A stretch of DNA of 64,000 nucleotides from Methylobacterium marchantiae (GCF_022179405.1 NZ_BPQT01000007.1:48880-112879), one strand, 5' to 3'. Shown: positions 28,391 to 37,320, numbered from the stretch's first letter. Numbers and translations are program-made. The notes: generated by a model from the letters alone, not told the origin.

Positions 28391-28521
28391 CTCGCGCCAG
28401 ATGACGGCACTATGGGCCTCCGTCCCGGTCGAAAATTCGATTCGACAGACATATCGTCAACAGATGAGCCAATCGAGGCGCAGGCACGATGACAAGACGA
28501 TGCGCTGGACCGCAGCGTATT

Positions 28522-29292
28522 TCAATCGCCCCCCTCATCCGGGATGTTGAGCAAGATCCCGCACGCTTTGCAGTGCACGGCATCCGGCTCATGCCGCTGT
28601 AAGCCGCAGGCTTGGCAGGAATGGCGGACCTTGTAGGGTCGAAAGACCACCTGCGCGAGACGGAAGAACAGCGTCACACCGCAGATCATCACGAATACGG
28701 AGATCAGCCGCCCGGATGGACCAGGGAGAGTGATGTCGCCGTATCCGGTTGTCGTTAGCGACGTCACCGTAAAGTACAGGGCATCGATGGGGCTGCCAAT
28801 CGCCGGATTGCTCCCGCTCTGTGTGACGTAGACGACCCCCGTCATCACGAACACGAACACCACCAGGTTGGTCGCCGCCAGAATGGCCTCCTCATTGCGC
28901 TGGAACATCTCGCTGTCCCGACGCAGCCGGTCGAGCAGTTGATAGGTGCGCAGGAGCCGGAGCGTGCGCAGGATGCGCAGGAAGCCGACTCCCTGAATGA
29001 ACATCGGTGCAAGAAAGGATGCTACCGCCACCACGTCTGCCCACGTGCTCAGGCGTAGGAACTCGCGACCGGGAGACCGGCTGATGACGAGGCGGGCGGT
29101 GAAATCGGCCAGCACAGCCAAGCCAAGCACCACGTCGAGGACGACGATCCAGGGCGACAGGGGCAGGAACGAGGTCACGATGACAAAAGCGATCGTGGCG
29201 ATGTCGAAGACGAGCAGGACGTAGTGGAAGCGGTGCGCTACGGCGGTATCGCCTTCGTACAAGAGGCGAAGTCTGGCTTTCAAAGCTGTCAT
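28522..29292 (-). CDS. Voltage-gated-type potassium channel with C-terminal zinc ribbon
   Basis: About 256 residues. Four voltage-sensor-like helices include an S4-like stretch GFLRILRTLRLLRTYQLLDR with regularly spaced Arg. A pore helix and filter TTTGYGDITLPG follow, then S6. The last ~35 residues form a CxxC...CxxC zinc ribbon (SCQACGLQRHEPDAVHCKAC), unusual for this family. The ATG at 29292 is one of two options; 29331 would add 13 residues. No ligand-binding RCK domain is present. Confidence 0.85.
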   Translation of the reverse strand: MTALKARLRLLYEGDTAVAHRFHYVLLVFDIATIAFVIVTSFLPLSPWIVVLDVVLGLAVLADFTARLVISRSPGREFLRLSTWADVVAVASFLAPMFIQGVGFLRILRTLRLLRTYQLLDRLRRDSEMFQRNEEAILAATNLVVFVFVMTGVVYVTQSGSNPAIGSPIDALYFTVTSLTTTGYGDITLPGPSGRLISVFVMICGVTLFFRLAQVVFRPYKVRHSCQACGLQRHEPDAVHCKACGILLNIPDEGGD

Positions 29293-29742
29293 TGGCTCGA
29301 TCAGGGAGGCGGAGGTCGCTGGGTAACGCATTTAGAATGCGCACGCCCGTTGCGCGCGCCATCTATCGATGTGATACGAGCGTCAAGGTGTGCGGCCCTA
29401 TTCGGGGGGCCTGCAGGTCTCTTCCGTTGGTCGGGCCGCCAGCGGCGGGTACCCGTGCCTATGCCGCATCCAAACAAGCTTCGCCGCCTGAGACTGCCGG
29501 GATCGCGCAACCGGCGTCCATCAGATGTCGTGCTGGCAGTGAGCTTCATAGCCCTTCCTGGCGGTTCATGCCTCTCGCTGCTGAGCGATATCGTCGGTGC
29601 AACCGATGGTTTTTTCGCAGCATCGAGCTTTACGGTGGCGTCGTGATGCGATCGCCGAGCGATTTCTCTGCAAGTGATCAGTCTTTGCGGCGATTTGCGG
29701 TGCGTCCATTCTATTCAAATCCAGCAATGGCAGGGTGACGGG
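29293..29742. other. Intergenic region between divergent channel and nhaA genes
   Basis: About 450 bp. Several open frames cross it on the plus strand, but none has a recognisable domain or a good ribosome site. It probably holds both promoters; none could be pinned down. Confidence 0.45.
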
Positions 29743-30933
29743 ATGGATGTTCAGTCACCCATTCGGGTCCGCCGCCTGTCAGCCTTGCGAACCATGCTGC
29801 ACAGCGAAGCGAGCGGCGGATTGCTGCTCATGGCAAGCGCTGCGCTGGCGTTGGCGGTCGCCAATTCCCCTTGGGCGGATGGGTACTTCGCGACCCTGCG
29901 CATCTACCTCGGGCCGCTGAGCGTCCTACACTGGATCAACGACGGTCTTATGGCGGCATTCTTCCTGCTCGTAGGCCTGGAGATAAAGCGCGAACTGCTC
30001 GACGGTCGGCTGCGCACATGGCCCGACCGCATTCTACCCGGCGTCGCCGCGCTGGGCGGTATGGCCGGCCCTGCCGTCGTCTATGCCACCATCAACTGGC
30101 ACTCGCCGGAAACCCTCCGCGGCTGGGCAATCCCAGCTGCCACCGACATCGCCTTCGCGCTGGGCGTGCTCGCCCTGCTCGGGTCACGCGTGCCCGTGTC
30201 GCTCAAGATCTTCCTGACCGCGCTCGCCATCATCGACGACCTCGGCGCGGTGCTGATCATCGCCGCGTTCTACACCACGGACCTGTCTCTGCCGATGCTC
30301 GGGGCTGCGGGGGCCGTCCTCGCCGTCCTGTTCGGGATGAACAAGGCAGGCGTGAGCCGCTTGACGCCCTATCTGGCCCTCGGCGCGGTGCTGTGGTTTC
30401 TGGTGCTCAAGTCCGGCATCCACGCGACTGTCGCAGGCGTCCTGCTCGCCCTGACGATTCCCCTGCGTCTCAGCATCGGAAAGCCGGACGATCCGACTTC
30501 GCCGCTGCACAAGCTGGAGCACGCCATCCATCCGTGGTCGGCCTACCTCGTGCTGCCCATCTTCGGGTTCGCCAATGCCGGCGTCTCGTTCGCCGGCATG
30601 ACGCCTCACATGCTGCTCGATCCGGTGACCCTGGGGGTGGCCCTGGGCCTCTTCATGGGCAAGCAGATCGGGGTCTTCGGCTTTGTGGTGATGACAATCA
30701 GACTCGGTCTCGCACAACGGCCATCTCAGGCCACCTGGACTCAGATCTACGGCGTGTCTCTGCTGTGCGGCATCGGTTTCACCATGAGCTTGTTCATTGG
30801 CCTTCTGGCCTTCGCAGGCGCACCAGAGCTGGAGGCCGAGACCAAGATCGGGGTGCTGCTCGGCTCGTTGTCCTGCATGATCTTAGGGGCCGGCGTGCTC
30901 CTGTCGTCCGCCCGCTCCGATCGAACCGTATGA
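29743..30933 (+). CDS. nhaA: Na+/H+ antiporter NhaA
   Basis: 396-residue inner-membrane antiporter that exports Na+ for H+ at high pH or salt. Twelve helices. Key motifs are [39 protein letters not shown] (the TDIAF segment of the ion site) and [15 protein letters not shown] with the paired Asp. [13 protein letters not shown] lies near the end. The ATG at 29743 has GGGTGACGGG upstream and gives the normal E. coli-like length. The frame is open for 23 codons further upstream. Confidence 0.95.
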   Translation: MDVQSPIRVRRLSALRTMLHSEASGGLLLMASAALALAVANSPWADGYFATLRIYLGPLSVLHWINDGLMAAFFLLVGLEIKRELLDGRLRTWPDRILPGVAALGGMAGPAVVYATINWHSPETLRGWAIPAATDIAFALGVLALLGSRVPVSLKIFLTALAIIDDLGAVLIIAAFYTTDLSLPMLGAAGAVLAVLFGMNKAGVSRLTPYLALGAVLWFLVLKSGIHATVAGVLLALTIPLRLSIGKPDDPTSPLHKLEHAIHPWSAYLVLPIFGFANAGVSFAGMTPHMLLDPVTLGVALGLFMGKQIGVFGFVVMTIRLGLAQRPSQATWTQIYGVSLLCGIGFTMSLFIGLLAFAGAPELEAETKIGVLLGSLSCMILGAGVLLSSARSDRTV

Positions 30934-31397
30934 GGCCGCGACCCGTGTTCGCCCTCAAACGTGACGTGGTGCCGGCGAAGATGATGGAAGCATACCTTGC
31001 CGGCACATGCGGCGTACCGTCGAATACCAAGAGAAAGCGCGACCATTGGCGTAGCGTCGTTCTGACCCTCGGAGTCTTGATCTCGTTCTTGTCATGTAAA
31101 ACAGTTTCAGCGCAGTCGAAGGACGTCGATCCTTTTGCGTATGCGCCCTACTCGGCGATAGCCAATCCCCGCATTGCTGCAAAGTGGGGCGCAGATGCAC
31201 TACCGGCGATCAACCTCCTGCGAAAGGATGCCGCCTTGAAGATAGCCCGCCACGCGGACTGCAATCGGGTTTCAACGTCCGAACTATCGGAGAGCCGAAG
31301 CGCCAAGCCTGACAATTGGGTAATCGTTGTAGATTGCGACAACGGACGTCGTTTTTACGTCACCAAGTCGGAGATCGACAAGGATAAGAGCTCCTGA
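30930..31397 (+). CDS. Hypothetical exported protein coupled to nhaA
   Basis: 155 residues; not recognised. The ATG overlaps the nhaA stop (ATGA). After an unusually long N-region, a hydrophobic signal-like segment ends at TVSAQ (about residues 40-61). The small mature domain has two Cys near the end (ADCNRVS and [16 protein letters not shown]), which could form a disulfide. An inner ATG at 30981 would shorten the leader. The overlap suggests co-expression with the antiporter. Confidence 0.6.
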   Translation: MRPRPVFALKRDVVPAKMMEAYLAGTCGVPSNTKRKRDHWRSVVLTLGVLISFLSCKTVSAQSKDVDPFAYAPYSAIANPRIAAKWGADALPAINLLRKDAALKIARHADCNRVSTSELSESRSAKPDNWVIVVDCDNGRRFYVTKSEIDKDKSS

Positions 31398-31715
31398 ACG
31401 TCAGCAGTCCATGCGGTTCGGATCGTTGAGACTGCAAGATTTGGTTGGCTGAAGCCCCGACCTTTCAACGCGTGTCCTCATTGACGAGCCGATGGCTGCG
31501 CCCGGCCGCCGGAGGGTGATAGCGCTACGTTTCCATTGCTGTGCGAGCGCGAGGTCTGCTTCACTACCTTGGCCATAAGAACCACGGCGGCGACTTTCCA
31601 CTCAAAAACGACCTTCGACATGATCGCCGACCGTCAGAGCTTTATTGCCAACCCCCGCCCCGGACAAACCATCCGCGACGAGTCTCCAAGCATCACCCAC
31701 GTCCCGCGACAAAAA
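31398..31715. other. Intergenic region, no gene seen
   Basis: About 320 bp between convergent genes. Short frames on both strands lack domains. No clear terminator hairpin with a T-run was found. Confidence 0.45.
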
Positions 31716-31925
31716 TCAGTCGACGGCGATCATCACGTCCGAGGATTTGACGACGGCGTAGGCGTCGCTGCCGACGGTGAGGCCGAGGCTGTCGACGGCT
31801 TCGTTGGTGATCGAGGAGGTGATGACGGTGCCGTCGGCGATCTCGATCTTCACATGGGCGGTGGTGGCACCCTTCTCGACGGAGACGACCTTGCCCTTGA
31901 GGGTGTTGCGCGCGCTGATCTTCAT
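31716..31925 (-). CDS. mop: Molbindin (single Mop/TOBE domain)
   Basis: 69-residue molybdate-binding protein starting MKISARNTLKGKVVSVEKGA and containing TAHVKIEIADGTVITSSITN, the Mop-fold core. Molbindins assemble into hexamers that store molybdate. The gene lies 8 bp after modA on the same strand. The nearby ModE lacks its own Mop domains, so this protein may also serve as its metal-sensing part; that is inference. Confidence 0.92.
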   Translation of the reverse strand: MKISARNTLKGKVVSVEKGATTAHVKIEIADGTVITSSITNEAVDSLGLTVGSDAYAVVKSSDVMIAVD

Positions 31926-31933
31926 GGCGTGTC

Positions 31934-32719
31934 CTATGGCTGTGCTGCGTTGGGGGGCAGGAGCGTGAACCCCTGGGCTTCGAAATAGGGCCTCGCCTCG
32001 GCGCTCTTGAGGAAGTCGAGGAAGGCCGCGGCCCCGTTGCCCCTGGCCTCGGCGGTGACGGCGAACGGGTACACCACCGGGGGATGGCTGTCCGCCGGAA
32101 ACACGCCCACCACCTTCACGCCCGGATCGGATCTGGCATCGCTCTCGTAGACGACGCCGAGCGGCGCCTCGCCGCGCGAGACCAGCAGCAGGGCGGCGCG
32201 CACGTTGTCGGCCTGGGCGAGGCGCGGCTGCAGGCCCTTCCACAGGCCGAGCTTTTCGAAGGCGGCCTTGGCGTATTTGCCGATGGGCACGGAATGGACC
32301 TCGCCGGTGGCGAGGCGCCCGTCCGGTCCGAGGGCGGCGGCGAACCCTTCGGCGGTGAACGGCACCTCGTCGGTCCCGGCATCCCTGGGCGCCACCACGA
32401 CGATGCGGTTGCCGAGCAGGTTCACCCGCGTCTCGGGGCGGATGAGGTTTTTCTTGGCGAGGTACTCCATCCATTCGAGATCGGCAGAGGCGAAGAGATC
32501 GGCCGGCGCGCCGGATTCGATCTGCCGGGCCAGGGCCGAGGAGGCGGCGTAGCTCGCCGTCACCGCGACGCCGCTCCTGGCGGTGAAGGCCTTGCCGGCA
32601 TTGTCGAGGGCGTTCTTGAGGCTCGCCGCCGCGAAGACCGTGGCGGTCTCGGCGGCCCGGGCGGCGGGCGCCAGGACGACGAGGCCGGCGAGGAGGACGG
32701 CACGGAGGGAGGCGCGCAT
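31934..32719 (-). CDS. modA: Molybdate ABC transporter substrate-binding protein
   Basis: 261-residue periplasmic protein with signal peptide (LVVLAPAARAAE). The ModA fold shows VFAAASLKNALDNAGKAF, YAASSALARQIESGAPADLF, NLLGNRIVVVAPRD and GVVYESDARSDPGVKVVG. It binds molybdate or tungstate. No modB permease or modC ATPase gene lies next to it, which is unusual. It is divergent from modE, with a ModE-type operator between them. Confidence 0.92.
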   Translation of the reverse strand: MRASLRAVLLAGLVVLAPAARAAETATVFAAASLKNALDNAGKAFTARSGVAVTASYAASSALARQIESGAPADLFASADLEWMEYLAKKNLIRPETRVNLLGNRIVVVAPRDAGTDEVPFTAEGFAAALGPDGRLATGEVHSVPIGKYAKAAFEKLGLWKGLQPRLAQADNVRAALLLVSRGEAPLGVVYESDARSDPGVKVVGVFPADSHPPVVYPFAVTAEARGNGAAAFLDFLKSAEARPYFEAQGFTLLPPNAAQP

Positions 32720-32781
32720 GCGGGTTCGGCTCTCGTGAACGGGAGGTCGGGGCGGAGTCGCCCTGTGAATTGCTTCGCCTT

Positions 32782-32809
32782 TTCGCTATATATCATCAGA
32801 CATAACGAT
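32782..32809. promoter_or_regulatory. ModE box between modA and modE
   Basis: CGCTATATA-TCATCA-GACATAACG at 32784-32807, flanked by TT and AT. It matches the ModE consensus CGnTATATA-N6-TATATAACG at nearly every position, with the second half-site differing at two bases. It lies 34 bp before the modE ATG and 62 bp before the modA ATG, well placed to repress both under molybdate-replete conditions. Confidence 0.75.
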
Positions 32810-32842
32810 GGCCAGGGTGGGTGGCGTGCGGGAGGCGGGCAG

Positions 32843-33187
32843 ATGGCGCGGTTGAGCATCCGGATCGACCTCGGGCCCGGCAACCGCCTCGGTCCCGGCA
32901 AGGTCCGGCTCCTCGAAATGGTCGCCGCGCACGGCTCGATCTCCGCGGCGGGCCGGGCCCTCGGCATGTCCTACCGGCGGGCCTGGACGCTCGTCGAGGC
33001 GCTGAACACCGGCTTCGGGCAGCCGGTGGTCGAGGCGCAGATCGGCGGCAGGAGCGGCGGCGGCGCGAGGCTCACGGAATTCGGCGCCGGTCTCGTCCGC
33101 CGGTACCGCGCCATCGAGCGGGCGGCGGAAGAGGCCGCGTCGCCCTTCCTCACCGATCTCGAGGGCGGCGCTCCCCGCGCGGAATAG
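32843..33187 (+). CDS. modE: ModE-like molybdate-responsive regulator, DNA-binding domain only
   Basis: 114 residues matching the winged-helix N-terminal half of ModE: GPGKVRLLEMVAAHGSISAA, GRALGMSYRRAWTLVEALN and GGRSGGGARLTEFGAGLV. The C-terminal di-Mop sensor of E. coli ModE (262 residues) is absent. The ATG at 32843 has a GGAGG site upstream and lies just past the ModE box, so the gene is probably autoregulated. Confidence 0.9.
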   Translation: MARLSIRIDLGPGNRLGPGKVRLLEMVAAHGSISAAGRALGMSYRRAWTLVEALNTGFGQPVVEAQIGGRSGGGARLTEFGAGLVRRYRAIERAAEEAASPFLTDLEGGAPRAE

Positions 33188-33212
33188 CGGGGCCGCTTCG
33201 CCCTACAGGGAT

Positions 33213-33245
33213 TTCGTCCTGCAGGATGTCACCCTACAGGACGAA
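33213..33245. terminator. Hairpin between convergent modE and the RTX remnant
   Basis: Arms TTCGTCCTGCAGG (33213-33225) and CCTACAGGACGAA (33233-33245) pair with one mismatch around a 7-nt loop. No T-run follows, so it is terminator-like rather than a classic intrinsic terminator. It sits 25 bp after the modE stop and over the end of the opposite gene. Confidence 0.5.
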
Positions 33246-34227
33246 GTCGCCGGTCTGGAGGGTGATGTGCCCGCTCAGGAGCACGGCGAAACCGGCCTCG
33301 GCATCGCCGTCCACATCGCCGCTGGAGCAGGGTATCGGCGCCCGAGAAGACCGCGCGGAGCTGGCCCGCCCTGCCGCCGAACGCGTCGTCGCCCAGGAAC
33401 CTGAAGGCCTGATTCACGACGCCGCCGGCGACGGTATCGATCAGGTGGAGGTCGATCCGGTCCCCGTCGGTGAGGCTGAAATCCGCCAGCGTGTCGCGGC
33501 CGGTACGGATCACCGTGCTGTCGTCGAGCACGCCGTAGACGAAGGTGTCGGCCCCGCCCCCGCCGTAGAGCATGTCGGCGCCGTCCCCACCGATGATCAG
33601 GTTGATGCCGCCGTTCCCGACGATCTTGTTGGCGAGGTCGTTGCCGGCGAGATCGATGGCGGCCGTGCCCGCATCGATCGTGGTCCGCAGGGTCTCGATG
33701 GACTGGCCAGCGGCGAGGACGTAGCTCACCGCCGCCCGGACGGTGTCGGTGCCCTGGCCGGCAAGCTCGAAGACCGTGTCTCCCGCTTCGGAGACGACGA
33801 CGGTGACGGAATTCGTCTCGACGAGACTGATGGCGATCAGGTCGTCCCACATCTCGAACGCTTCCCGAACCCGGTCGATCATCGAGGTGGTCATTGCGCG
33901 GAAGCCCGTCGACTCGCTGGCATTGCCGCTCGGCGGCGATGTCGAGAGGATCGCGTATGTCAGCTCCGTCCTGGTCCGGTTCCGCGCGTCGTTCTCGGCC
34001 GGGTCTCCGGGATTGACGGTCCAGGAGGTGGTGAGCTGGTCGATGACCGTGGCGAAGGTGCCGTTCGGCGGAGCGCTCGGCTCGGCAGCCGAGATCGTCG
34101 CCATCGATTTCGCGGACATCCAATGCCGCGAGACATGGGCCGTCCGATCGCTGCACAGGATGCACATCGCCCGGTCTCTCCCCGTGAACCGCGTGAGCGC
34201 CCGCCGATGGCTCCCGTTCGGCACCAA
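33234..34227 (-). pseudogene. Serralysin-like RTX protein remnant (catalytic core lost, frameshifted)
   Basis: The N-terminal part (ELTYAILSTSPP, VREAFEMWDDLIAISLVETN) resembles the start of M10 metzincin proteases such as serralysin. It jumps directly to the RTX/M10_C part: DLAGNDLANKIVGNGGINLI, GDGADMLYGGGGADTF and DRIDLHLIDTVAGG. The HExxH zinc-binding core expected between them is missing. A +1 shift near 33330 ends the frame early in Arg-rich residues; removing one base restores SGDVDGDAEAGFAVLLSGHI and a stop at 33234. Start uncertain (34227, 34167, 34119 or 34104). Inactive as a protease. Confidence 0.7.
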
Positions 34228-34471
34228 CGGATCGGTCGGATCGACGACTTATGACGTCATCATAGAGAAGAAATGTATATTATAATCATGAGACTAAACA
34301 CTTTACGAAATCGGATCAGATCACCGTCGAACTGAGTTTTTGTTTTCAATCTTGATATCTAACTTGACGGACGGAATCTCACGGGTGGCGGCATGGGCCG
34401 GACGCATGAGGATGAAGATTCCCCCGTCGGCGCGGCGTGGAGATGCCGTCCGTCGGGGACGGAACGATGCC

Positions 34472-35230
34472 CTACGACCTGAGACGCAGCCGGTAGGCGT
34501 AGGCGTCACCGCGAAAGAGGCCTTCGACGTACTCGATCATGCGCGCATCCGCCCCGTAGGAGCGGCGCTTGATCAGCAGGCACGGAAGCGGCTCGGCGAA
34601 GCCGAAGATCGCGCATTCCCGCGGGTCCGGCCACGCCGCCTCGATGGTCTGCTCGCAATCCACGAGGGGAGCGCCGGATTCGGCGAGGCGGGCATAGATC
34701 GACCCCGACAGGTCGCCATCCGCGAGGCTCGGCAGCACCCCGAGATCGTACCAGGCCTTCTCCACCGACAGGGGCATGTCGTCCCCCAGGCGGACGCGGA
34801 CGAGCCGGAGAAACTGGGCCGTGGAGGTGAGGCCGAAGATCGAGGCGATGGAGCGGTCCTCGCCGACGACCCGTTCGAGGATGCGGGACGAGGGCACGCG
34901 CCCCAGTTCCTGCATCTCCTCGGTGAAGCCCTTGAGGCGCTCCATGCCGGGCTTGATCCGGCGAAACCCGTCCTCGACGATGTAGCCGTGGCGGCCATGC
35001 GCACTGATCAATCGCTGCCGCCGCAAGGCATCGTAGCATTGTTGGACAGTCTTCCGGCTGATGCCGAGGTGGAGCGCAAGCTTGCGCTCCGGCGGAAGTG
35101 CCGCTCCGGCTCCGAGCGCACCTTCGACGATCATGGCCCGCAACTGATGCTCCAGCTGCCGATACATCGGTTGGGCCGTATCGTTCTGAATTCGAAGGGA
35201 CGTGAAAAGGCTTGGCGTTTCGGCCGGCAT
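34472..35230 (-). CDS. GntR-family regulator, HutC subfamily (UTRA domain)
   Basis: 252 residues. The winged helix (about 15-85) has QPMYRQLEHQLRAMIVEGAL, LPPERKLALHLGISRKTVQQ and GRHGYIVED. A UTRA effector domain follows (MPLSVEKAWYDLGVLPSL). It is divergent from the PfkB kinase gene with almost no gap, so the kinase substrate or product is a likely effector. Sugar-phosphate sensing is typical but not shown here. Confidence 0.9.
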   Translation of the reverse strand: MPAETPSLFTSLRIQNDTAQPMYRQLEHQLRAMIVEGALGAGAALPPERKLALHLGISRKTVQQCYDALRRQRLISAHGRHGYIVEDGFRRIKPGMERLKGFTEEMQELGRVPSSRILERVVGEDRSIASIFGLTSTAQFLRLVRVRLGDDMPLSVEKAWYDLGVLPSLADGDLSGSIYARLAESGAPLVDCEQTIEAAWPDPRECAIFGFAEPLPCLLIKRRSYGADARMIEYVEGLFRGDAYAYRLRLRS

Positions 35231-35244
35231 CGCGTCAACGTAGC

Positions 35245-36318
35245 ATGAGCGTGCGAATGAACGGCACGATGGCAGACTCTTACATGATGTTACAGCAGTC
35301 TAGTCACGCGGCTCACAGTTTTGTTCTTGGAAGTTTCGTCGCGGCGGGCACGTTCCGGGTCGCCCGGCTGCCGCTGCCCGGCGAGTCGCTCCTGGCCTCG
35401 GCCTTCGCCTGGGAACCGGGCGGCAAGGGCTTCAACCTCGCCGCCGGCCTGAGCCGCCTCGGGATCGCGGTGGACGGGCTCATCCCGATCGGGACCGACC
35501 ATCTGGCGGCCCTGGCCGAGCCGGCGCTCCTGCGCGCCGGCCTGTCTCCCAGCATGATCCGGCAGTTTCCGGGCTCGACGGGAATCGGCGTCGGCTTCGT
35601 CGGGGCCGACGGCGAGAACTGCCTGGCGGTCCATCCCGGCGCCAACCTGATGCTCTCCCCGGATGCCGTCCGGGCGGCGGAGGCGTCCATCGCCGCCTCG
35701 TCCCTCGTGCTCGCGCAGTGCGAGATCGGCGACAGCGCCATCGCCGAAGCCTTCGCGATCGCCCGGAAGGCCGGAATTCCGACGCTCCTCACCCTGTCGC
35801 CGTTCCGGATGCCGCCGCCGGACGTCCTGGCGGCCACCACGATCCTCGTCGCCAACGAAACGGAAGCCGCCTCGCTCCACGACGGTCTGTTCCCGGGGCG
35901 GGAGCCGCGGGGATCTCCCGCGGAGGTGGTGTCCCTGGCGGGCGCCCTCCGGACGCGCGGCGTCGAAATCCTGGTGGTGACATCGGGTGCCGCGGGAGCG
36001 CGCATCGTGGCGAACGGGTCGGAACTCGTCGCGCGGCCCGGCTATGCGGTGGAGGCCGTCGATACGATCGGCGCGGGCGATGCCTTCACGGCGGGCCTCG
36101 CGGCCGGTCTCCTCGCCGGCCAGCCGTGGGACGCGTGCTGCCGCATGGCCTGCGCCTGCGGCGCGATGATGGTGATGGGACGCGGCGTCCTCGACAACCT
36201 GCCCGATCCGGCGGAGGTGGCGGAGTTTCTCCGCACCAGACCCGACGATGCGGAGGGCATGACCGGTCCCCGCCCCGCGCCGTCCCCCGCCCGAACGAGG
36301 CCCGACCCATGGCCGTGA
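35245..36318 (+). CDS. PfkB-family (ribokinase-like) carbohydrate kinase
   Basis: About 357 residues. Family signatures: GGKGFNLAAGLSRLG (substrate-binding Gly-rich region) and the anion hole with catalytic base, DTIGAGDAFTAGLAAG. ILVANETEAASL and GVEILVVTSGAAGARIV lie between. The sugar or nucleoside is not identifiable. Possible starts are 35212, 35245, 35257 and 35269; the first overlaps the GntR gene. The Pro-rich tail overlaps the start of the next frame by 10 bp. Confidence 0.8.
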   Translation: MSVRMNGTMADSYMMLQQSSHAAHSFVLGSFVAAGTFRVARLPLPGESLLASAFAWEPGGKGFNLAAGLSRLGIAVDGLIPIGTDHLAALAEPALLRAGLSPSMIRQFPGSTGIGVGFVGADGENCLAVHPGANLMLSPDAVRAAEASIAASSLVLAQCEIGDSAIAEAFAIARKAGIPTLLTLSPFRMPPPDVLAATTILVANETEAASLHDGLFPGREPRGSPAEVVSLAGALRTRGVEILVVTSGAAGARIVANGSELVARPGYAVEAVDTIGAGDAFTAGLAAGLLAGQPWDACCRMACACGAMMVMGRGVLDNLPDPAEVAEFLRTRPDDAEGMTGPRPAPSPARTRPDPWP

Positions 36319-36757
36319 CCATCCGCACCCTCGACGCCTCCCATGCGGCGCTGGGGATCGCCCCCCACGTTCTCGCCCGCCGGGCGCCCTTCTCCGGCTT
36401 CCGGTTCGGCGATCTCAGCCAGACCGTGGACGACCAGATCCGCCGCGGGCACGCCCTGTTCGCCTTCGGCGAGCGGCACATCGTCGGCTATCTCGGATGG
36501 CATCTCCACGATCGGGCCGATGCCCGGCTTTTCGCCGAGACCGGGCGCCCGCCGCCCCTCGACCTGCCCGACGGCGCCGACGTGGCCTGGGTGAGACGGC
36601 GGCCGCGACGGTCCCGCAGACCCTCAGCGCCCTGGTGGAGGCCGGCAAGGCACGCAATGTCGGCCGACGCGCGATGGGCGTGCGCTACAGGAAGACCGGC
36701 AAACGCGTCGTCTTCGACCAGCGGATCGCACCCCGCCGCACCGTTCCGGCGATTTGA
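36309..36757 (+). pseudogene. Frameshifted small protein gene, possibly an acyltransferase
   Basis: The first frame (from ATG 36309) reads VTIRTLDASHAALGIAPHVL and GHALFAFGERHIVGYLGWHL up to DGADVAW at about 36592. The continuation LSALVEAGKARNVGRRAMGV and RYRKTGKRVVFDQR lies in the frame ending at 36757, so one indel near 36595 breaks the gene. The layout loosely recalls GNAT or HlyC-type toxin acyltransferases; I cannot confirm either. It overlaps the kinase gene end. Confidence 0.55.
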
Positions 36758-36776
36758 CCGGGTCGGTTCGAAACTG

Positions 36777-36850
36777 AACCGCGCCGGGTTCCCGGAGGCT
36801 CCAACTCTTGAGGGGATGGAGCCATGACGAAGCGAACCCCACCGTATTCC
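36777..36850 (+). mobile_element. Possible 5'-end remnant of an IS3-family element
   Basis: TGAACCGCGCCGGGTTCCCG followed by GAGGCTCCAAC, then a GGGGATGG ribosome site and MTKRTPPYSPDL at 36824. This resembles the terminal repeat and orfA start of IS3-type elements. The frame then degenerates and no transposase body is present. Call rests on resemblance only. Confidence 0.35.
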
Positions 36851-37092
36851 CCTGACCTGCCTCGGCCTCGCGCGGCTCTCGGGTCCTCAGGGAGAACCGG
36901 ACCATGCCCATGGCGGCGTTGCGGTGCTGCGGGCGGCCTCGGAACCCGGCGCGTCCGGCCTATCGCTGCCTCACGCACATCGGCTGGAATGCGCTGCTTG
37001 AACTGGGCGAGGAAGGACTTGGACCACTTCATCGGACGGGAGAGCATACGGCGCACCGTCGTGGCACGGCCTACCTGTCGCAACCGCCTCAT
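36850..37092 (-). pseudogene. Tyrosine-integrase N-terminal remnant beside tRNA-Leu
   Basis: One minus-strand frame reads SRPMKWSKSFLAQFKQRIPA and DVREAAIGR. After a frame change it continues MVRFSLRTREPREAEAGQG. Together these match the N-terminal DUF6538-type segment of phage integrases (short beta region, R..PADLR, SLRTRDP..A). The core and catalytic domain are absent. It lies 40 bp from the 3' end of tRNA-Leu, the normal attachment-site position. Confidence 0.6.
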
Positions 37093-37132
37093 CTGGCTTA
37101 AGTTTCTGAGGGAAAGACGCTTCTCAGAAAAT

Positions 37133-37217
37133 TGGTGCCCAGGAAAGGACTCGAACCTTCACCTCTTGCAAGACTGGTACCTGAAACCAGCGCGTCTACC
37201 AATTCCGCCACCTGGGC
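37133..37217 (-). tRNA. tRNA-Leu (anticodon CAG)
   Basis: Minus-strand cloverleaf with acceptor GCCCAGG/CCTGGGC and class II long variable arm (CTTGCAAGAGG region). Anticodon stem CTGGT/ACCAG holds loop TTCAGGT, giving CAG. The T-loop is GTTCGAGTC. An encoded CCA lies at 37133-37135. It is downstream of leuC, and its 3' end faces the integrase remnant. Confidence 0.95.
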
Positions 37218-37320
37218 CGGCCGGCACCTCAGTGCCGACGCGGAGCTTCGTTTAGGCGGGTGGGCCGGCCGCGTCAATCGCGATTCCGGCCCATTTCGTG
37301 ATTCCGGCCGAGCTCGGCCG

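Noticed and set aside
29292-29738. Plus-strand ORF before nhaA
   Set aside because: No recognisable domain; overlaps the likely divergent promoters.
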